Shown in pieces: positions 12,788-24,851 of a stretch of 64,000 bases of DNA. The position numbers and the translations under genes were made by a program. This DNA comes from Sipunculus nudus (Eukaryota; Annelida; Sipuncula; Golfingiida; Sipunculidae): the NCBI GenBank assembly GCA_026874595.1, contig CM049316.1:60273676-60337675 (forward strand), in the 5' to 3' direction. Within the stretch, counting starts at the first letter, position 1, and every line of letters starts with the position of its first letter. The notes beneath the pieces were generated by a model. It saw only the letters and a program-made list of their open reading frames with translations, did not search any database and had not been told where the DNA came from.

Positions 12788-12850
12788 CTAAAAAAGAAGG
12801 GGACAAAAAGAAGAATGGAAAACCTTTGAAGAAGGGGTCACAAGATGAAG
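12788..12850 (+). CDS. ZNF423/ZNF521-like: ZNF423/521-like gene, 63-nt Lys-rich microexon
   Basis: Acceptor ttaccag|ct and donor gaag|gtcagt. Both boundaries are phase 1, so the exon joins the previous one as Thr-Ala and continues KKEGDKKKNGKPLKKGSQDE, a basic linker without a finger. Its length of 21 codons means it can be skipped without breaking the frame, which would make it a candidate cassette exon. The call rests on matching phases on both sides and the open frame, not on similarity. Confidence 0.7.
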
Positions 12851-12998
12851 GTCAGTTGTCTTAATTAATATGTATTTTATAACTTAAGACTGGTCAATTT
12901 AACAAGAATGAGTATAATAATATTTTTAGATACTTAACATGTCATGGTTTTCTAGTTTAAAGCCTTCATGATATTCAAGTGCTGGTGATAATTATGTT

Positions 12999-13321
12999 AC
13001 CTCTCCTATGGGGAAGACATACAGTGTTTGGTCTGTCATTGTTGTTGTCCTTGGTTGTCATCCTCATTTGTCTTCATCTGTGTAATTACTTGTGAACGCA
13101 ATACCTTTTGAACCACTCAATATTTTTCATGAATTTTCAATTGTTTCTACCAAAATCTTTGACAAGTTTGAGAACCGATGACCTTGATCTTCACATTCAG
13201 AGTAAACTCTCAAGAAATCTTTGATTTTTGTTAACCCCAAACCTTTCAAGTAGTCCATATTTTCTTCCACATATTTGGGGATAGGAAACCCATAGGGAGG
13301 AGAGACATCACTGTCTACTCA
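12999..13321 (+). mobile_element. Short HINE-like element, CTCTCCTATGGGG family
   Basis: The 5' motif acctctcctatgggg (12999-13013) has a near-perfect inverse cccatagggaggag at 13289-13302. A hairpin gaca-tcac-tgtc (13304-13315) follows, then ta and ctcatt, a degenerate form of the CTAGTT end seen in the other families. It lies in the short intron between the microexon and the one-finger exon. Confidence 0.6.
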
Positions 13322-13589
13322 TTCCAGTTCATATCAGCTATTAAAATGAAAGAATAGAGGTTAACAAAGGTAAAAATACACAGGTTATGTTCAGATACAT
13401 ATCCTTATATGATTAAAGTAAGGGTTTCGTTCTAAATCCAATTGTTTTATCAGGTACTCAAGAGAGGAATCTAAAAAATAAATATCTGCATCTAGTACAA
13501 AAAGCTGCATCTAGACCGTTAAAAGTTACAGTGAATATTTTAGCATGTGTGTCATTTGTAGTATAATTTTTCATTGTTTTAATATACAG

Positions 13590-13720
13590 ATGCCTTAAGA
13601 AGTCTGTCCAATGGCCTAGCAGCCACTATGGAGGAGAAGAAAGGTTATTCATGCCAAACCTGTAAGAAAACATTTACAAAGAAATTCAACTTGAAGACAC
13701 ACATGCGGACCCACCAACAG
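13590..13720 (+). CDS. ZNF423/ZNF521-like: ZNF423/521-like gene, one-finger exon
   Basis: Acceptor aatatacag|at completes a phase-1 codon (Asp), and donor caacag|gtgaca leaves phase 0. It encodes a short linker (DALRSLSNGLAATMEEKKG) and one canonical finger, YSCQTCKKTF...KTHMRTH, with C-x2-C and H-x3-H spacing. Phases match both the microexon upstream and the terminal exon downstream, which supports membership in the same gene. Confidence 0.82.
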
Positions 13721-15142
13721 GTGACATACAGCGTATTCTAGAATATGCGCATTCATTATATTTTATATCCCATGTATACATATGATATATTGTTAAGTGT
13801 AAAATTGACAAAAAAGAATGATATACTATGTAACAATTTGGAGGGAATTAATTCCACTACACAGGAGCTAAATTATGGGATGGCAAGAAAGGTGGGAAAT
13901 GTTCTCGAGGGCTAAGATTAAGAGGACACCAGACTTCCTTGTTGAGAAACGGCACAGAAAGGCAGTTTCCAGGACTTTCATTTGCATTATGAGTATGATG
14001 TGCTAGAACAATAATGACTTGGTGCTGGGGAAGCCAGCTGGAATATAATGATACCGCGCTGTCATAAGGAATTTGTTAATTTTTGCATCATATATTGCTA
14101 TGTTGATGTTGGATGGTACTTACTAATATGTTGGTAATGTGAGAACTGCATAAACCAGATCACGACGACAATAATTTCAAATATTTTATTTTATTCTGAC
14201 ATATATAGATAGTGGATTGGCCAAATCAGTAAGCTTTAAATGAAAGTTTCTCAGTCAATGAATTCTGTATGATATATCAAGCGAGATGAGAGAAAATGTT
14301 ATAAATCTTCTTAACGCCACAAGTTCAAGCATACTGACTGGAAAAATATACAATGAGCAGGTAGTTAAGCGCCACCTGTTATTGCTTAGCTGAATTGAAA
14401 AAAGATCTGGTGGTGTTTACAATATTGGGGTCTTTCCTTGAATTTCATTTAGTCCTCACTATCCTTTGCATGAGGTACTAATATGCTAATGAAGGGGATC
14501 CCTAGGTCCATCAGCAGCCTCATTATGAACTAATATGCAAATACCAGGGATTCACCCAAGTCACTGGACAGGAGTCTAGTTACCCATCTGCTAGAGGTCG
14601 TTTCTACTCTAAATGAATGTCTTCTGTTTAGGCACTGTCAACAGCCAGGACTACTTGTCTCAACTATTCTTGCCTCAGTGACCTCCATCCAGGCAAAAGA
14701 TTACCATTTATTTTATATGTTTTTAGTGGGTACTGGTTATATAGTTACTAAAGGCCTGGCAATTTCTAATAGATTGCACTGACTGTAAAATAAGGATGAA
14801 AGAAAGTATGAAATGTGATAGTAATAATCCCTGTGCTTTTGTGGAAATTTGTAAAACTGAGATACTACTAGACCAGCTAATACTTGATTACTCAAACAAA
14901 AAAGAAACAAGCACAGCTCAAGTTCCTCCATAGAGGCTCAACACTCAAGTTTAAACCAGAGGAAATTGGAAGTAAAACCCAAGTTACCCATCATTTGAAA
15001 TGAGACTTAGTTGGCATGGCTTAAAGTAACTGTACAATAAATACTTGGCAAATTTGTTTCATTGCCATAAAGGTAGAGTACATATGTACATTCAGTCAAT
15101 CTCTTGACGTTTCATATGCCATTTACTATTAATATTTTTTTT

Positions 15143-16574
15143 ATTGTATCCCCAGACAAAGTCGGGGGATACTATGTTTTCATGGCGGTCCCGCCGCTGC
15201 ATATAAATCTTGTTGGCCTGATAACTCAAAAAATATTTCACGGATCTTTATCAACCTTGGTATAAGTATAGATATGGATGAGAGGACGAGGTTTATTAAA
15301 AATGAGGTCATGACCTTTACTAGGATAGTGTCCTTGACCTTGAATAGGTCCATTTTTTGGGGAAAATCACACAAATTCTTAAATATCTCAAGAAATCTTG
15401 CATGGATTGATCCCAAAATCAAGTTGATCGAAGATCATGGGTAGGGTTGTCATGTTCCAGAAACTGGTGGTGCCACCTATCATTCTTTACTTGTTTTAGT
15501 GCCTTTTAATACCCCCAAAATTTCCACTTGACAGTACTGTGAGCATTAAAAGTCAAAAACTAATGGACAGATTTCTTTTATATTATGCATAAACATAGAT
15601 ATGGGTTATTGGATGATGTTTATCTAAATTGGGGTCATGACCTTTCCTATGAGAGTGGCCTAGACCTTGAATATTCCCATATTTGGTGAAATTCACACAA
15701 AATCTTTAATATCTCAGTAAGGGATACATGGAATGATCCAGAAATCAAATTGACCGAAGATCTTGGATAGCTTTGTCTTTTGCAGAAGACAGGTGGTGCT
15801 GTCTTGTGTCGTTTTCTTGTTAAAATGATGTTAACGCAATAACAAATTAAGAATTTGAGGTACAGTCACCAAACTGATGCATCTTATCAACGGCTAGGTC
15901 AAGTTTGAACATGGATGACCTTGATGCATTTTTTCAAGGTCACAGCAGCAATTATGCTAAAATGATATTAGGGCAATAACTCGAAAAGAATTTGTGGTAC
16001 AGTCACCAAACCCACAGTTTAGATGCATCTTATCAAGGGCTAGGCCAAGTTCGAATATGGATGACTTTGATGCGTTTTTTAAAGTTACAGAGGCAATAAT
16101 GCTAAAATGATGTTAACTTTAATATCTCACTGAGGGATGCATGGATTGGTCCAAAAATCAAATTGACATAAGATCTTTGATAGCATTGTTTTCTGCTGAA
16201 GACAGGTTGTGCCACCTTATGTTGTTTCCTTGCTAAAATTATGTTTAAACTGAATAACTTTCTAAGATTTGAGGTACAGTCACCAAACCCACAAGTTTGA
16301 TGCATCTTATCAATGGCTATGTCAAATTTGAACATGTATAGACATGGGTTACAGAATGAGATATATTTCAGTTTGGATCATGACCTCTCCTATGAGAGTG
16401 ACCTTTACCTTAAATATGCCCATACTTATAAGAAACCATGGTGGCTTGCCAAGTGTCAGTCTCTGCATCTGAATTCAAGATGGGATCCTATTCTTCGAGG
16501 CCGGGGGGGGGGGGGGGGGGGGGGGTTAATTGTCTGGGGATACTATGGCACCTGAGATGCCAAGAAATATGTAG
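15143..16574 (+). mobile_element. HINE-like element, TATCCCCAGACAA family
   Basis: After a T-run the element opens with tatccccagacaa (15147-15159), which also folds with gggggatac into a 5' hairpin. Its exact inverse ttgtctggggata lies at 16530-16542. It is followed by the hairpin ggca-(cctgaga)-tgcc (16547-16561) and a terminus gtag|tt that is one base from CTAG. The interior is diverged tandem monomers containing 'ggtcatgacct' and 'ggtggtgccacct'. A second, 5'-truncated copy is at 22806-23254. Confidence 0.72.
16503..16525. repeat. poly-G tract, 23 bp
   Basis: A pure G run 5 bp before the 3' subterminal motif of the surrounding HINE-like element. Confidence 0.9.
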
Positions 16575-19500
16575 TTATTTAAAATATTTATTTATATTTA
16601 AAGAGTTTCTTCAGTATTGACTCATTCATGTATCTGTTATACTGGATAAATCCGCAAAACCCTCACCTACAGAGGTATTACAAGATACAAGATTTGTCCA
16701 TGTTTTAGTTTGTTGTTATTTCAGGCCTGTCCTGGTTTTAGTCAATCTCTGTCTCTTGTTCCTGGAAAAATTGTGCAGGTTGTGTATGATGAGATGAAAA
16801 CTGATAGAGGTCTGCTTGGTTTTGCTAATTACAGTGAAGTTTACTTGAGCAGCTGAACTAGTTTGTTTTAAAGGTTGTTGGTGTTTTCAGTTTACACCTC
16901 CTCCTGTTATTGTTAAGCAACAGAAACTTTGTATCAGGTGTTGCACTGATTTTGTGACATTTAAATTGTTTTGTTACCTTTTAGTAATTTCAAATATTTT
17001 TGTACAGATATTTACGAAAAAATTTAATACTTCAGAATAAGTCAAATTCAAAACAAAGAAGGAAAGAATTGTGTGCTCTATATAAAACCTCAGATATTAA
17101 CAATTAACCAAAAACTAATATTTTATAAGTGGATTGTTGCGATATGTTTTCTTTTAGAACTGACCTCTGTGTATAAGAACTTTTTCTGTTTGATAAATTT
17201 TTATCTCAGTACTAAGCAGACATGATTAAAACAAGAATTGTTCATCATTGTCAACTAATCATCCTGTAGTACTTTATTGTATTTCCAATGTCTAGCGTTT
17301 TTGTCATTTTCAGCAGACAGGTACAAGTGTTTTGCTTCATAGACCTGAGTAGTTTTTAGAAAGCCCCCAGCTGACCAACTTGTGTTTTAGAATTAAAGAT
17401 GTATATTTTAATTGTACAGTTTGACCAAAAAATGTTTTGCACTTTTCATTCACAAATGGGTTTAAAAGAATTTTTCTAAAAAATTTTTGTGCCCACAGTC
17501 ATTCATTAAAAGTAGTTTCTTTAGATAAGGATCAATATTGCAATTGCCAGACATTTGGGAACATTCCACATGACACGTTCTTAGGTTGTATTGATTTTGT
17601 ACAACCAAAGTAGTTTTTAAGATAATTTGTTGTCAGAGTACTTTGTTTTAAGTATGTGTACAGTTTTTGTAAAAACATAAACCTGAATTAAATATTTACC
17701 ATGGCTTGTGATGATGTCAAAGGTCATAACCCAGCTTGTGATCAGGAGTGTACCTGCACAAAATGTCATAAAATTGCAGTGAAAAAGTGAGATAAGGAAC
17801 AGAATATCACAATTTACATTACATTAGTGAGATTTCTGTTAAAATACTCAGGGTTCAGTTTATGGGTGGGTCCTTAGGTCTTTGCCCACATTTTTTTCTG
17901 AACGGCCAACTGAACTCAAGTCAGATGGGCCCAAAAGGCCAACCAAATCTTTGCATGGGAATATAAATTCGCATGGTACCCCAAGTACATGGCAATTTCT
18001 TTGATAACTCTTACAAACCATCTTATGAAGTTTAATTATTAAATAAATCTACAGTCTAATTAATTATACACTCAGTGTCAATAGTGTGATACAAATAGGT
18101 TCACTCGGAGTCTCTGGTATTTACTTATATAAATTTCATTTTAATTAGGTTTTATTTGAACAAGATCCTGGAAATTTAAATTTCATTTTAATTAAAGAGT
18201 TTATTTAAACAATATCCTTGAAATATATTGTGATTATTTTGCGATAATATTTGGTTTGGCTTTGGTCTTTTTAAGTATCCAGCAGAACCCACTCATGCAG
18301 GAAAAAGGCCCACCATTTTAATTTAAAATCATAAACAGAATACTGATACTGCTATAGAACCTGAATTTATTCAGGAAATGCACTTTAAAAAATTTATTGC
18401 AAATATTTTTTTTGGAAAAAAATCCAAAAATAAATGTAATCCCAGAATTCTACATGTGCCACTCATGTCTTAATTGTTACATTGTCATGTCACATTCTGG
18501 CCCAGATTCAGATACATCAGCACATAAACAATGAAAGATGATGCCTTGAATATTGTAAAGGCACCAGTCGTGAGTGTGAGTAGACAGGTGGTGGTGTCCT
18601 GGTTGCAGACAGAGGTCTGGATTATATATGGACTCTAGACATAACTGTATCTTTCTCTGCTTTCCATCTTCTGAGCGAAGGTGATAACCCTTTGTACATG
18701 TCTCTCTCCATTAATGAGATGTCATCTGTAGCAACTAGGTTACCCATATAGATAGCATTTTGATTTTACCTTTACAGGTATTTGTCTGTTTAAAACTTTC
18801 TGAGAGGATCACCTACCACATGAAAATTGAAATATATTCATGCTTGGAGATGAATACTATTACAGGCTTTTATAACAATTAGCTGATCACAGAGCTTGCT
18901 CTCTTAAAACCTTAAGAATGTGTATTAAATTGGAATTTTTTTTTTCCAAAACCAGTTCTAGAGAAGACGTCAGTGTGTGCTTACTTTTATCTAGTTCAGG
19001 AGTAAAGTAATTTAAAGTTTTGAAGGGCAATGATGAATAAAGAAATGTGAGGCAGCATCATAGGTAACACTGATATTGCTCAAGATTCTAAAAAATAACA
19101 AAACAGAATATTTTGAAATGTTAACTTTTCAGGCTTGGTTTCATAGCAGAAGGCTTGAAGAATAAATGAAAACAAAAATTTTTTACTGAATTGGTAAAAT
19201 AATTCTTAAAAATTGCCTTTGTTGAAGTGTTATGGATAATATTTAAAACAATTTTATTTTCTTTATTTAACTTGGTGAACACTTTTGTGAACATTTCATG
19301 AAAAATGCATTTTCAGACAACTGTTTTATGATGAATGCTCTTAAAATTGTTTAAAGATGTAGTTTTTTTCAACCAGTTCTAGAAAAGAAAACAGTGTCCT
19401 TCGGGCCATTTTAGACTCAACATTAAGGTTTTACAACAGTTTTAGTCGCAACTGCTTGTCCTTGGACAGCTGGGTGGGCTTATGCTAGGCCAGACATCTA

Positions 19501-20519
19501 ATCATTGTGAGATTGTGTTCAGAGGGTACTCACCCTCTTCTTGTGGGGTAGGGTGATTTATGTTACCCCTGTACAGGGTTGGGGTACAGGAGGGTTGTCA
19601 GGATCTGATGGGAGTTAAGGACCAACTGCATAGCGTGTGTCTTATCTTTATCTCAGAAGCCATGCAGTACTGGTACCCCTCAAGATCCCACCACTTGTAA
19701 AGCTGATAATTCACTACTGGTTTACGATGCTAATTGTCACTAAGTTGCCATTTTATGTACACCCAATTGTTATCTTTGCCCTTTGAAGTGGGGCTTGAAC
19801 TCACCCCTGTCGCAAGGTGAAGGTGTAACATGTTCTTTTATCAGCTTGGGTTGTTTCTTTTTATGGTTTCAGCATGACATTTCTTTAGCAAACTGACTAG
19901 ACATTGACACAGTTGCTGAAGGATAGATAAATGAGTTTGTTCACAAATCATCAAAAATAGGACAAAGTTTTTATGACAAGCGTTGTACACAGTAAGCTGA
20001 AACTCAACATCAGGAATATTGTAAAACAACTTATAGGATGTAACTGGTGGGGAAGGCAGGCAGCTGAAAGTCAATGATTGTCCTTTTTAAGAGGTCCCCG
20101 GGAAAATGTCCAGTATCAACCGATTTGTCAAGTCATGATAATGTGTGTATGAAGCACAATGCTTTTTCTGAATAGCATTAGTTCCTGGACCCATGCTCAT
20201 ATGCACACACTACATGCAACAGATTAATATCAATATGAAAAACATGCCCCCCCTCCCATTGATAAATTCTTCATAGCTCCAGCAGCATTTATTAGTCATA
20301 TCATTAATCGCTCAGAGACATCTGAAACCAAAAACACAGCTGTTACTGGCTTGTGCTTCATATCTATGGCCTTGATGAATGATATGTTCCCATATTAGAT
20401 TGTGATTGTATTTTGCTGTTATATTTATCGTGTATCATGTTCGCAGTTGTGCAGAAAAATTTATTTAAATCATATATATCTGAAGATTTTATAGGGTTTT
20501 TCCTGTTTTTGTTTTTCAG

Positions 20520-21098
20520 AATAGCTCTTTTGTTCGTTGCGATGTCTGCCTGGCTACATTCAGTCATGTGAAACAGCTGCAGCGCCACCTGATGTCTGCT
20601 CACAAGAAGTCCACTAATGCCATATGTCAGATTTGTAACGAACTGTTTTTCTCACCTGCACTTCTACAGAACCACATGAAAACTGCACACAAACTTTCAA
20701 ATTTACCACCACCTGAATGTATATCCGAGGTAAATGGTGGAGACGGTCTGCTGATGGAGGTGGACCCATGTAAAACCAGTACATCTACAGAGGAGCTTAG
20801 TCCAATCATAATCCAGCCAAGTGCTGACTCGTCCAGTTGTTATAAGGATGTTAGTCAAGAGCAGTCCCCTCTAGTCACATCCATGCTCTTTGACAATATG
20901 GCGGAAGAAAACGGAAATTCCGTGTCCATAGAACACTGCAAAGGTAATTCTCAGTCTGACCTTACTGACTGCAGAACGGAGCCAAACTGTGAGCCAAAAT
21001 CTTCTGAAGAATCTAAATTGACCTTTGACCTTGAAGGCTCACTTTCAGATGGAGTGACTGTTACATCAACGCTACCAGAACAGCTCACAGTGTCTTGA
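20520..21098 (+). CDS. ZNF423/ZNF521-like: ZNF423/521-like gene, terminal coding exon
   Basis: Acceptor gtttttcag|aat in phase 0; the frame is open for 192 codons to TGA at 21096-21098. It starts with two C2H2 fingers, RCDVCLATF...QRHLMSAH and ICQICNELFF...QNHMKTAH. A roughly 130-residue acidic, Ser/Thr-rich tail with no domain I recognise follows. From memory, vertebrate ZNF521 ends soon after the SFFF-type finger, so this tail and the preceding fingers would be a C-terminal extension. Confidence 0.85.
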   Translation, partial: NSSFVRCDVCLATFSHVKQLQRHLMSAHKKSTNAICQICNELFFSPALLQNHMKTAHKLSNLPPPECISEVNGGDGLLMEVDPCKTSTSTEELSPIIIQPSADSSSCYKDVSQEQSPLVTSMLFDNMAEENGNSVSIEHCKGNSQSDLTDCRTEPNCEPKSSEESKLTFDLEGSLSDGVTVTSTLPEQLTVS

Positions 21099-21620
21099 TT
21101 TGAAACAAATTTAGTGATAAATAGCCAACAGGAGGATGTTGATTAATGAAAAAAAAAAGATTGTATAATGTGAAACATGAACATTGGAGAAAATATATTT
21201 TTTGTAAGTTATTGTATTTCTATGAACGTGTAGAAAATAATCAAAAGATCTAGCTTTGCACATATCCCAATTTCGTGTGACGTTGGCATACTCAAAGCGA
21301 AAATTGTGAACTATTAGTATATGTTCTGTCAGATGACACAACCTAGTCCTCTGGAAGTTATGGTGACGTGGGTTAATTATGGGATCCATGGAATGTTTAT
21401 CTCAGTTTCACGATTATTATGTGGCCTAAACGTAGATCTTTCAGTTCTGAATTGATATTTTGATGGTTTTATGTGGCTCTGCCTTTTATGTGATTTCTTT
21501 ATTTTGGATGGATTTGAAAGACCAGATGTGATGACCAGATCCAGATGTTTTGTTACAGTGTTCCAAATTGAAAGTAAAAGGCATTATTTTAATAAAAGTG
21601 TAAAAATATATTATTTATAT
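21099..21620 (+). other. Probable 3' UTR of the ZNF423/521-like gene
   Basis: Non-coding sequence after the TGA. The first clear polyadenylation hexamer is at 21591-21596; others at 21705, 22337 and 22429 could extend the UTR. The end given is an estimate. Confidence 0.45.
21591..21596 (+). promoter_or_regulatory. Candidate polyadenylation signal AATAAA
   Basis: Canonical hexamer about 500 bp after the stop codon on the coding strand. In AT-rich DNA such hexamers also occur by chance. Confidence 0.35.
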
Positions 21621-22805
21621 TATTTAGATAAACTAAAAGTAATCATCAAAACAGTTGATAATCGTGGCATGTAAAGGTGAGATAAGTATGGACGGGAGTA
21701 GCCAAATAAATTATTCAATGTACCCACGGTCAGATATAGACCGTTTGGACCTATTTTTATTGATGGTCTTGTAAATTTGAAATCTGCATATAATTAGATT
21801 CCTTGTGCGCGGTTCCAGCATGCAGAATGGGTATCCCGCAAAACGAATCGCTACATGTAGCGATTTCTGAATGTTCCGGATGGTATCCAGGGGCAACACA
21901 AAAAAAGCATACATGCCGCCGTGAAGGTTGATATGACATCTCTCAACACAAATCCCGCATTCCATACATAAGGAATCTTAGCTTAACGCCCACTCCATTT
22001 TTAGACAGAAAACGGGATAAAATTCAGGATCTTACAAAAGGAAGGGGTGGGGCAGTAAACATCCTGGCACAGGTAAGCCAGAGTGTCCTTAGGGCTAGAC
22101 ACTAACTTAACTCTCGCATGCAGAGAAAACTACAGGGAAGAACGGCACCCGTCGCAAGAACCGGATTGTTCTATTAGAAAAAAGACGGGGCGTGCGCCTC
22201 CTTTGTCTGCTCTGGGATTTCTATTAGCACTAGCTGGTTTATTTCTTTATTACATGTATTGTGATACAATTCATCGTCTGTGATTTTCGTAGATGCAGGC
22301 CCCGGTGAATGACCTGTCACCCATTGACCTTGTTTTGAATAAATTAAATAGAGCGGCCTATTGTGTTAATAATGGTGATAGTTGTAGAGTTTAATCTTGG
22401 TTGTGAAATTCGAGAATATATAAGAGAGAATAAATACTCAATATATATTTGACTGAGTGAACTCGAGTCTGTTATTTTTGTAGAAATCTCTTGTTTTTTT
22501 ATTAACTTGTTTGTAAGCTGCTTAAACTTTGGTTACAAGATTATGCAGATTTCTGTTTGGGTACTGTGTGATTACTAAACCGGGTAGGTGGAAGCATTTG
22601 TAGATCGTAAAATAATTTAATGCGAATATGGTTTATTGTTTAATCTTTTAATGTTGATTTTGTTCGTATTTCGTTCCAGTTTATAATGTAAGATTACATT
22701 TATTGTTATTGGTGTTAAATGTGAAATGAAGGGTGCTTTGAACATATCCTAAAACTAAAAAAACATGTTTAATTAACAGCATTCACTTTAGTGGAACGGG
22801 ATACA
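21621..22805. other. No gene recognised
   Basis: Either distal 3' UTR or intergenic DNA. The AATAAA hexamers at 21705, 22337 and 22429 are the only features noted. Confidence 0.4.
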
Positions 22806-23254
22806 GTGGAGCAAAACTAAATTGGGGTCATGACCTTTCCTATGAGAGTGGTCTTGACCTTGAATATTGCCATATATGGTGAAAATCACACAAAATCATT
22901 AATATCTCAATAAGAGGTGCATGGATTGGTCCAAAAATCAACTTGACCGAAGATCTTGGATAGTAATGTCATGTACCGGAAACAGGTGGCGCCACCTGTT
23001 ATTCTTTTACTTGTTTTCGTGCCCTTTAATACCCCCATCATTGCCACTTAACAGTACTGTGAGCATTATAAGTCAAAAACTGTCAGACAGATTTCTTTCA
23101 TATGATGCATATACATTGACATGGGTTAGGGGATGATGTATATTGAAATTCGGGTCATGACCTTTCCTATTAGCGTGACCTTTTCTATGAGTGTGGTCTG
23201 ATATTAATTGTCTGGGGATACTATGGCACCTGCGGTGCCTAGAAATATCTAGTT
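22806..23254 (+). mobile_element. HINE-like element, TATCCCCAGACAA family, 5'-truncated
   Basis: The body matches 15640-16570 (the 'ggggtcatgacctttcctatgagagtgg' stretch, positions 22823 on). The 3' end is well preserved: ttgtctggggata (23209-23221), a perfect 6-bp-stem hairpin ggcacc-tgc-ggtgcc (23225-23239), nine bases, then CTAG|TT (23249-23254). It contains aggtggcgccacct (22985-22998). Confidence 0.72.
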
Positions 23255-23784
23255 GTTTATTGAATCGGAATAACAGATTGTTGCACGTGTATTTACTCCC
23301 TATCTTTGACTGATTTTATTTTTCATATGACCGTTTATCCGAACAAAACCTTGTCCCTCGAGGTAATCGGACAAACGGCGTTCAACTGTATTACCAGTAA
23401 TCGAAACACATCGCCTTGTTCTCGTGTCAGTTTGCATAATATCCCGAAAATCGAATGAGACGCTCACACATTGTATTGGTTAGTTGTGCAGGTTTGCCCA
23501 AGGTGGCCCAGAGACATATAGTGTGTTATCTTTGATCTTGTATGAGAGTAGGATGCAGAAGGTACAATTGTCATAAATATCATGTCAGCAGCTTAAGAGC
23601 TTGAAATATAATACAGTTCCGTCTTGTAATGTTGTGTCTTGTCGTATGTCTGTCAATAAGGGGATGTCTGCCTGGTAAGGTGAAACTGTAAAGCCGTGTA
23701 ATATTTTATTTATACACGTGTTAATGTAACAGTTTGTACAGATAAATATTATAACTAATCGTAGCACTCTCCATGGCTCATATA

Positions 23785-23937
23785 GTGATGTTCGGTAGCC
23801 TGTATTGATGGAAAACCCGGAGAAAACCACCGGCCGTGGACAGGCAAATACAACCCACTACCATAGCCAAGCCAGGGATCAAACCCGGGTCGCCAGCTGA
23901 GAGAGCCGATCGTTTAACCTCACGACTGTCCAGGCCC
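23785..23937 (-). mobile_element. tRNA-derived SINE
   Basis: Read on the minus strand, the segment begins gggcctggacagtcgtgagg and carries a B-box-like gggtttgatccctgg about 50 bp in. A non-tRNA body containing ggtggttttctccgggtttt, a motif common in mollusc SINEs, follows. The tRNA part is too diverged to be a functional tRNA. Confidence 0.6.
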
Positions 23938-24565
23938 AATGTTCACGTTGCACTAATCGCATCCCACTTGAAGATAAAAAATTCTGTTACATTCCCCTGA
24001 CATCACCGTAGTGCTTTTCCTGTTTTGGGAAGATCAGGATCGAGAAAAATGGTGGCGTTTTATAATGAATTTCAGGTGCATCCATCAAATTTTGGTTACC
24101 CATGACAACCATCCCAAAGTCTGGTAACCTCTGATGTCATTAAATATGCATTGATTTTAGAGAAAATCGAAATTTTGCGAAATATTATATTGATATATAT
24201 TTTTGTTGAGTTTGATAACAATCTTTCCTTTTCCTAGTAAGATATGGCTTTGACACCACAAAGTGGCCTTGTGACCTCTAGCCTCATTAAATATGCATGG
24301 AGTTTGCCCATAATCGAAATCGGGCGAGATAATCTATTGGTAAGAGGTTATGGTGAGTTAAGTGAAAATCCATCAAAGTCCTGGTACGCTATCACGGCGA
24401 CACTAAACGTTAACGGACGGACCGAACATGGGTGTACTGTAATACTTTCCGTCATAGACGGGCGTATAATAAAGGCAGGACTTGCCAAAAGCGGTCTTGT
24501 TGACAGACGTTCTTACTATAGACAGGTCAATTATAATCAGTTTGAATGCGTTCGTTTCACTGAAG

Positions 24566-24608
24566 GGTGGTCCTGATAGAGAGGTGGTCCTTCAGACAGG
24601 CTCCACTG
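24566..24608 (+). repeat. MITE-end-like segment (copy 2)
   Basis: Nearly the same as 2631-2672: two 'ggtggtcc' boxes then gacaggctccactg. Its left partner is not recognised. Confidence 0.4.
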
Positions 24609-24839
24609 AACTTGCCTGTTAGAATGGTCTGGAGTAGATTGGTACCCCACTCTATTTTGGCCCTCAGGCAATCAGATAATGATGGGCGTACAACGCCATC
24701 TTCAGTACTCCAAAGTTGCAACTCCTGACTGTCCGGTATATATTTATATATGACAATTATATATGACAAAAATAAACGTTTCGTTTGATCGGGGAAGTTT
24801 TTAAAAAATGGCTGTTCATTTCATGTGACATCAATGATT

Positions 24840-24851
24840 AGATTAATAGAT
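24840..24851. repeat. Target-site duplication (left) of minus-strand LINE
   Basis: agattaatagat, repeated exactly at 28581-28592 on the other side of the LINE. Confidence 0.85.

Larger units (their letters stand above)
13721..20519 (+). other. Intron of the ZNF423/521-like gene
   Basis: Phase-0 intron from gtgaca to tttttcag. It contains the HINE-like element at 15143-16574. The remainder (13721-15142 and 16575-20519) is AT-rich with no exon or RNA gene that I can recognise. A stray tagttaagcgccacctgttattg at 14363-14385 resembles the monomer palindrome of the HINE families. Confidence 0.7.
23255..24839. other. Intergenic DNA; SINE and MITE fragments, no gene
   Basis: Holds the minus-strand SINE and the MITE-end-like copy at 24566-24608. 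A pair of diverged direct repeats of about 50 bp (near 24126-24180 and 24276-24327) share 'cattaaatatgcat' and 'aatcgaaat'. The 110-codon open frame at 24244-24576 resembles nothing I know. Confidence 0.5.

Noticed and set aside
23335..23395. Possible pogo-type MITE end (ggacaaacggcgttcaactgta)
   Set aside because: No matching left end found nearby.
24244..24576. 110-codon open frame
   Set aside because: No recognisable motif, and it overlaps direct repeats and a MITE end; likely chance.
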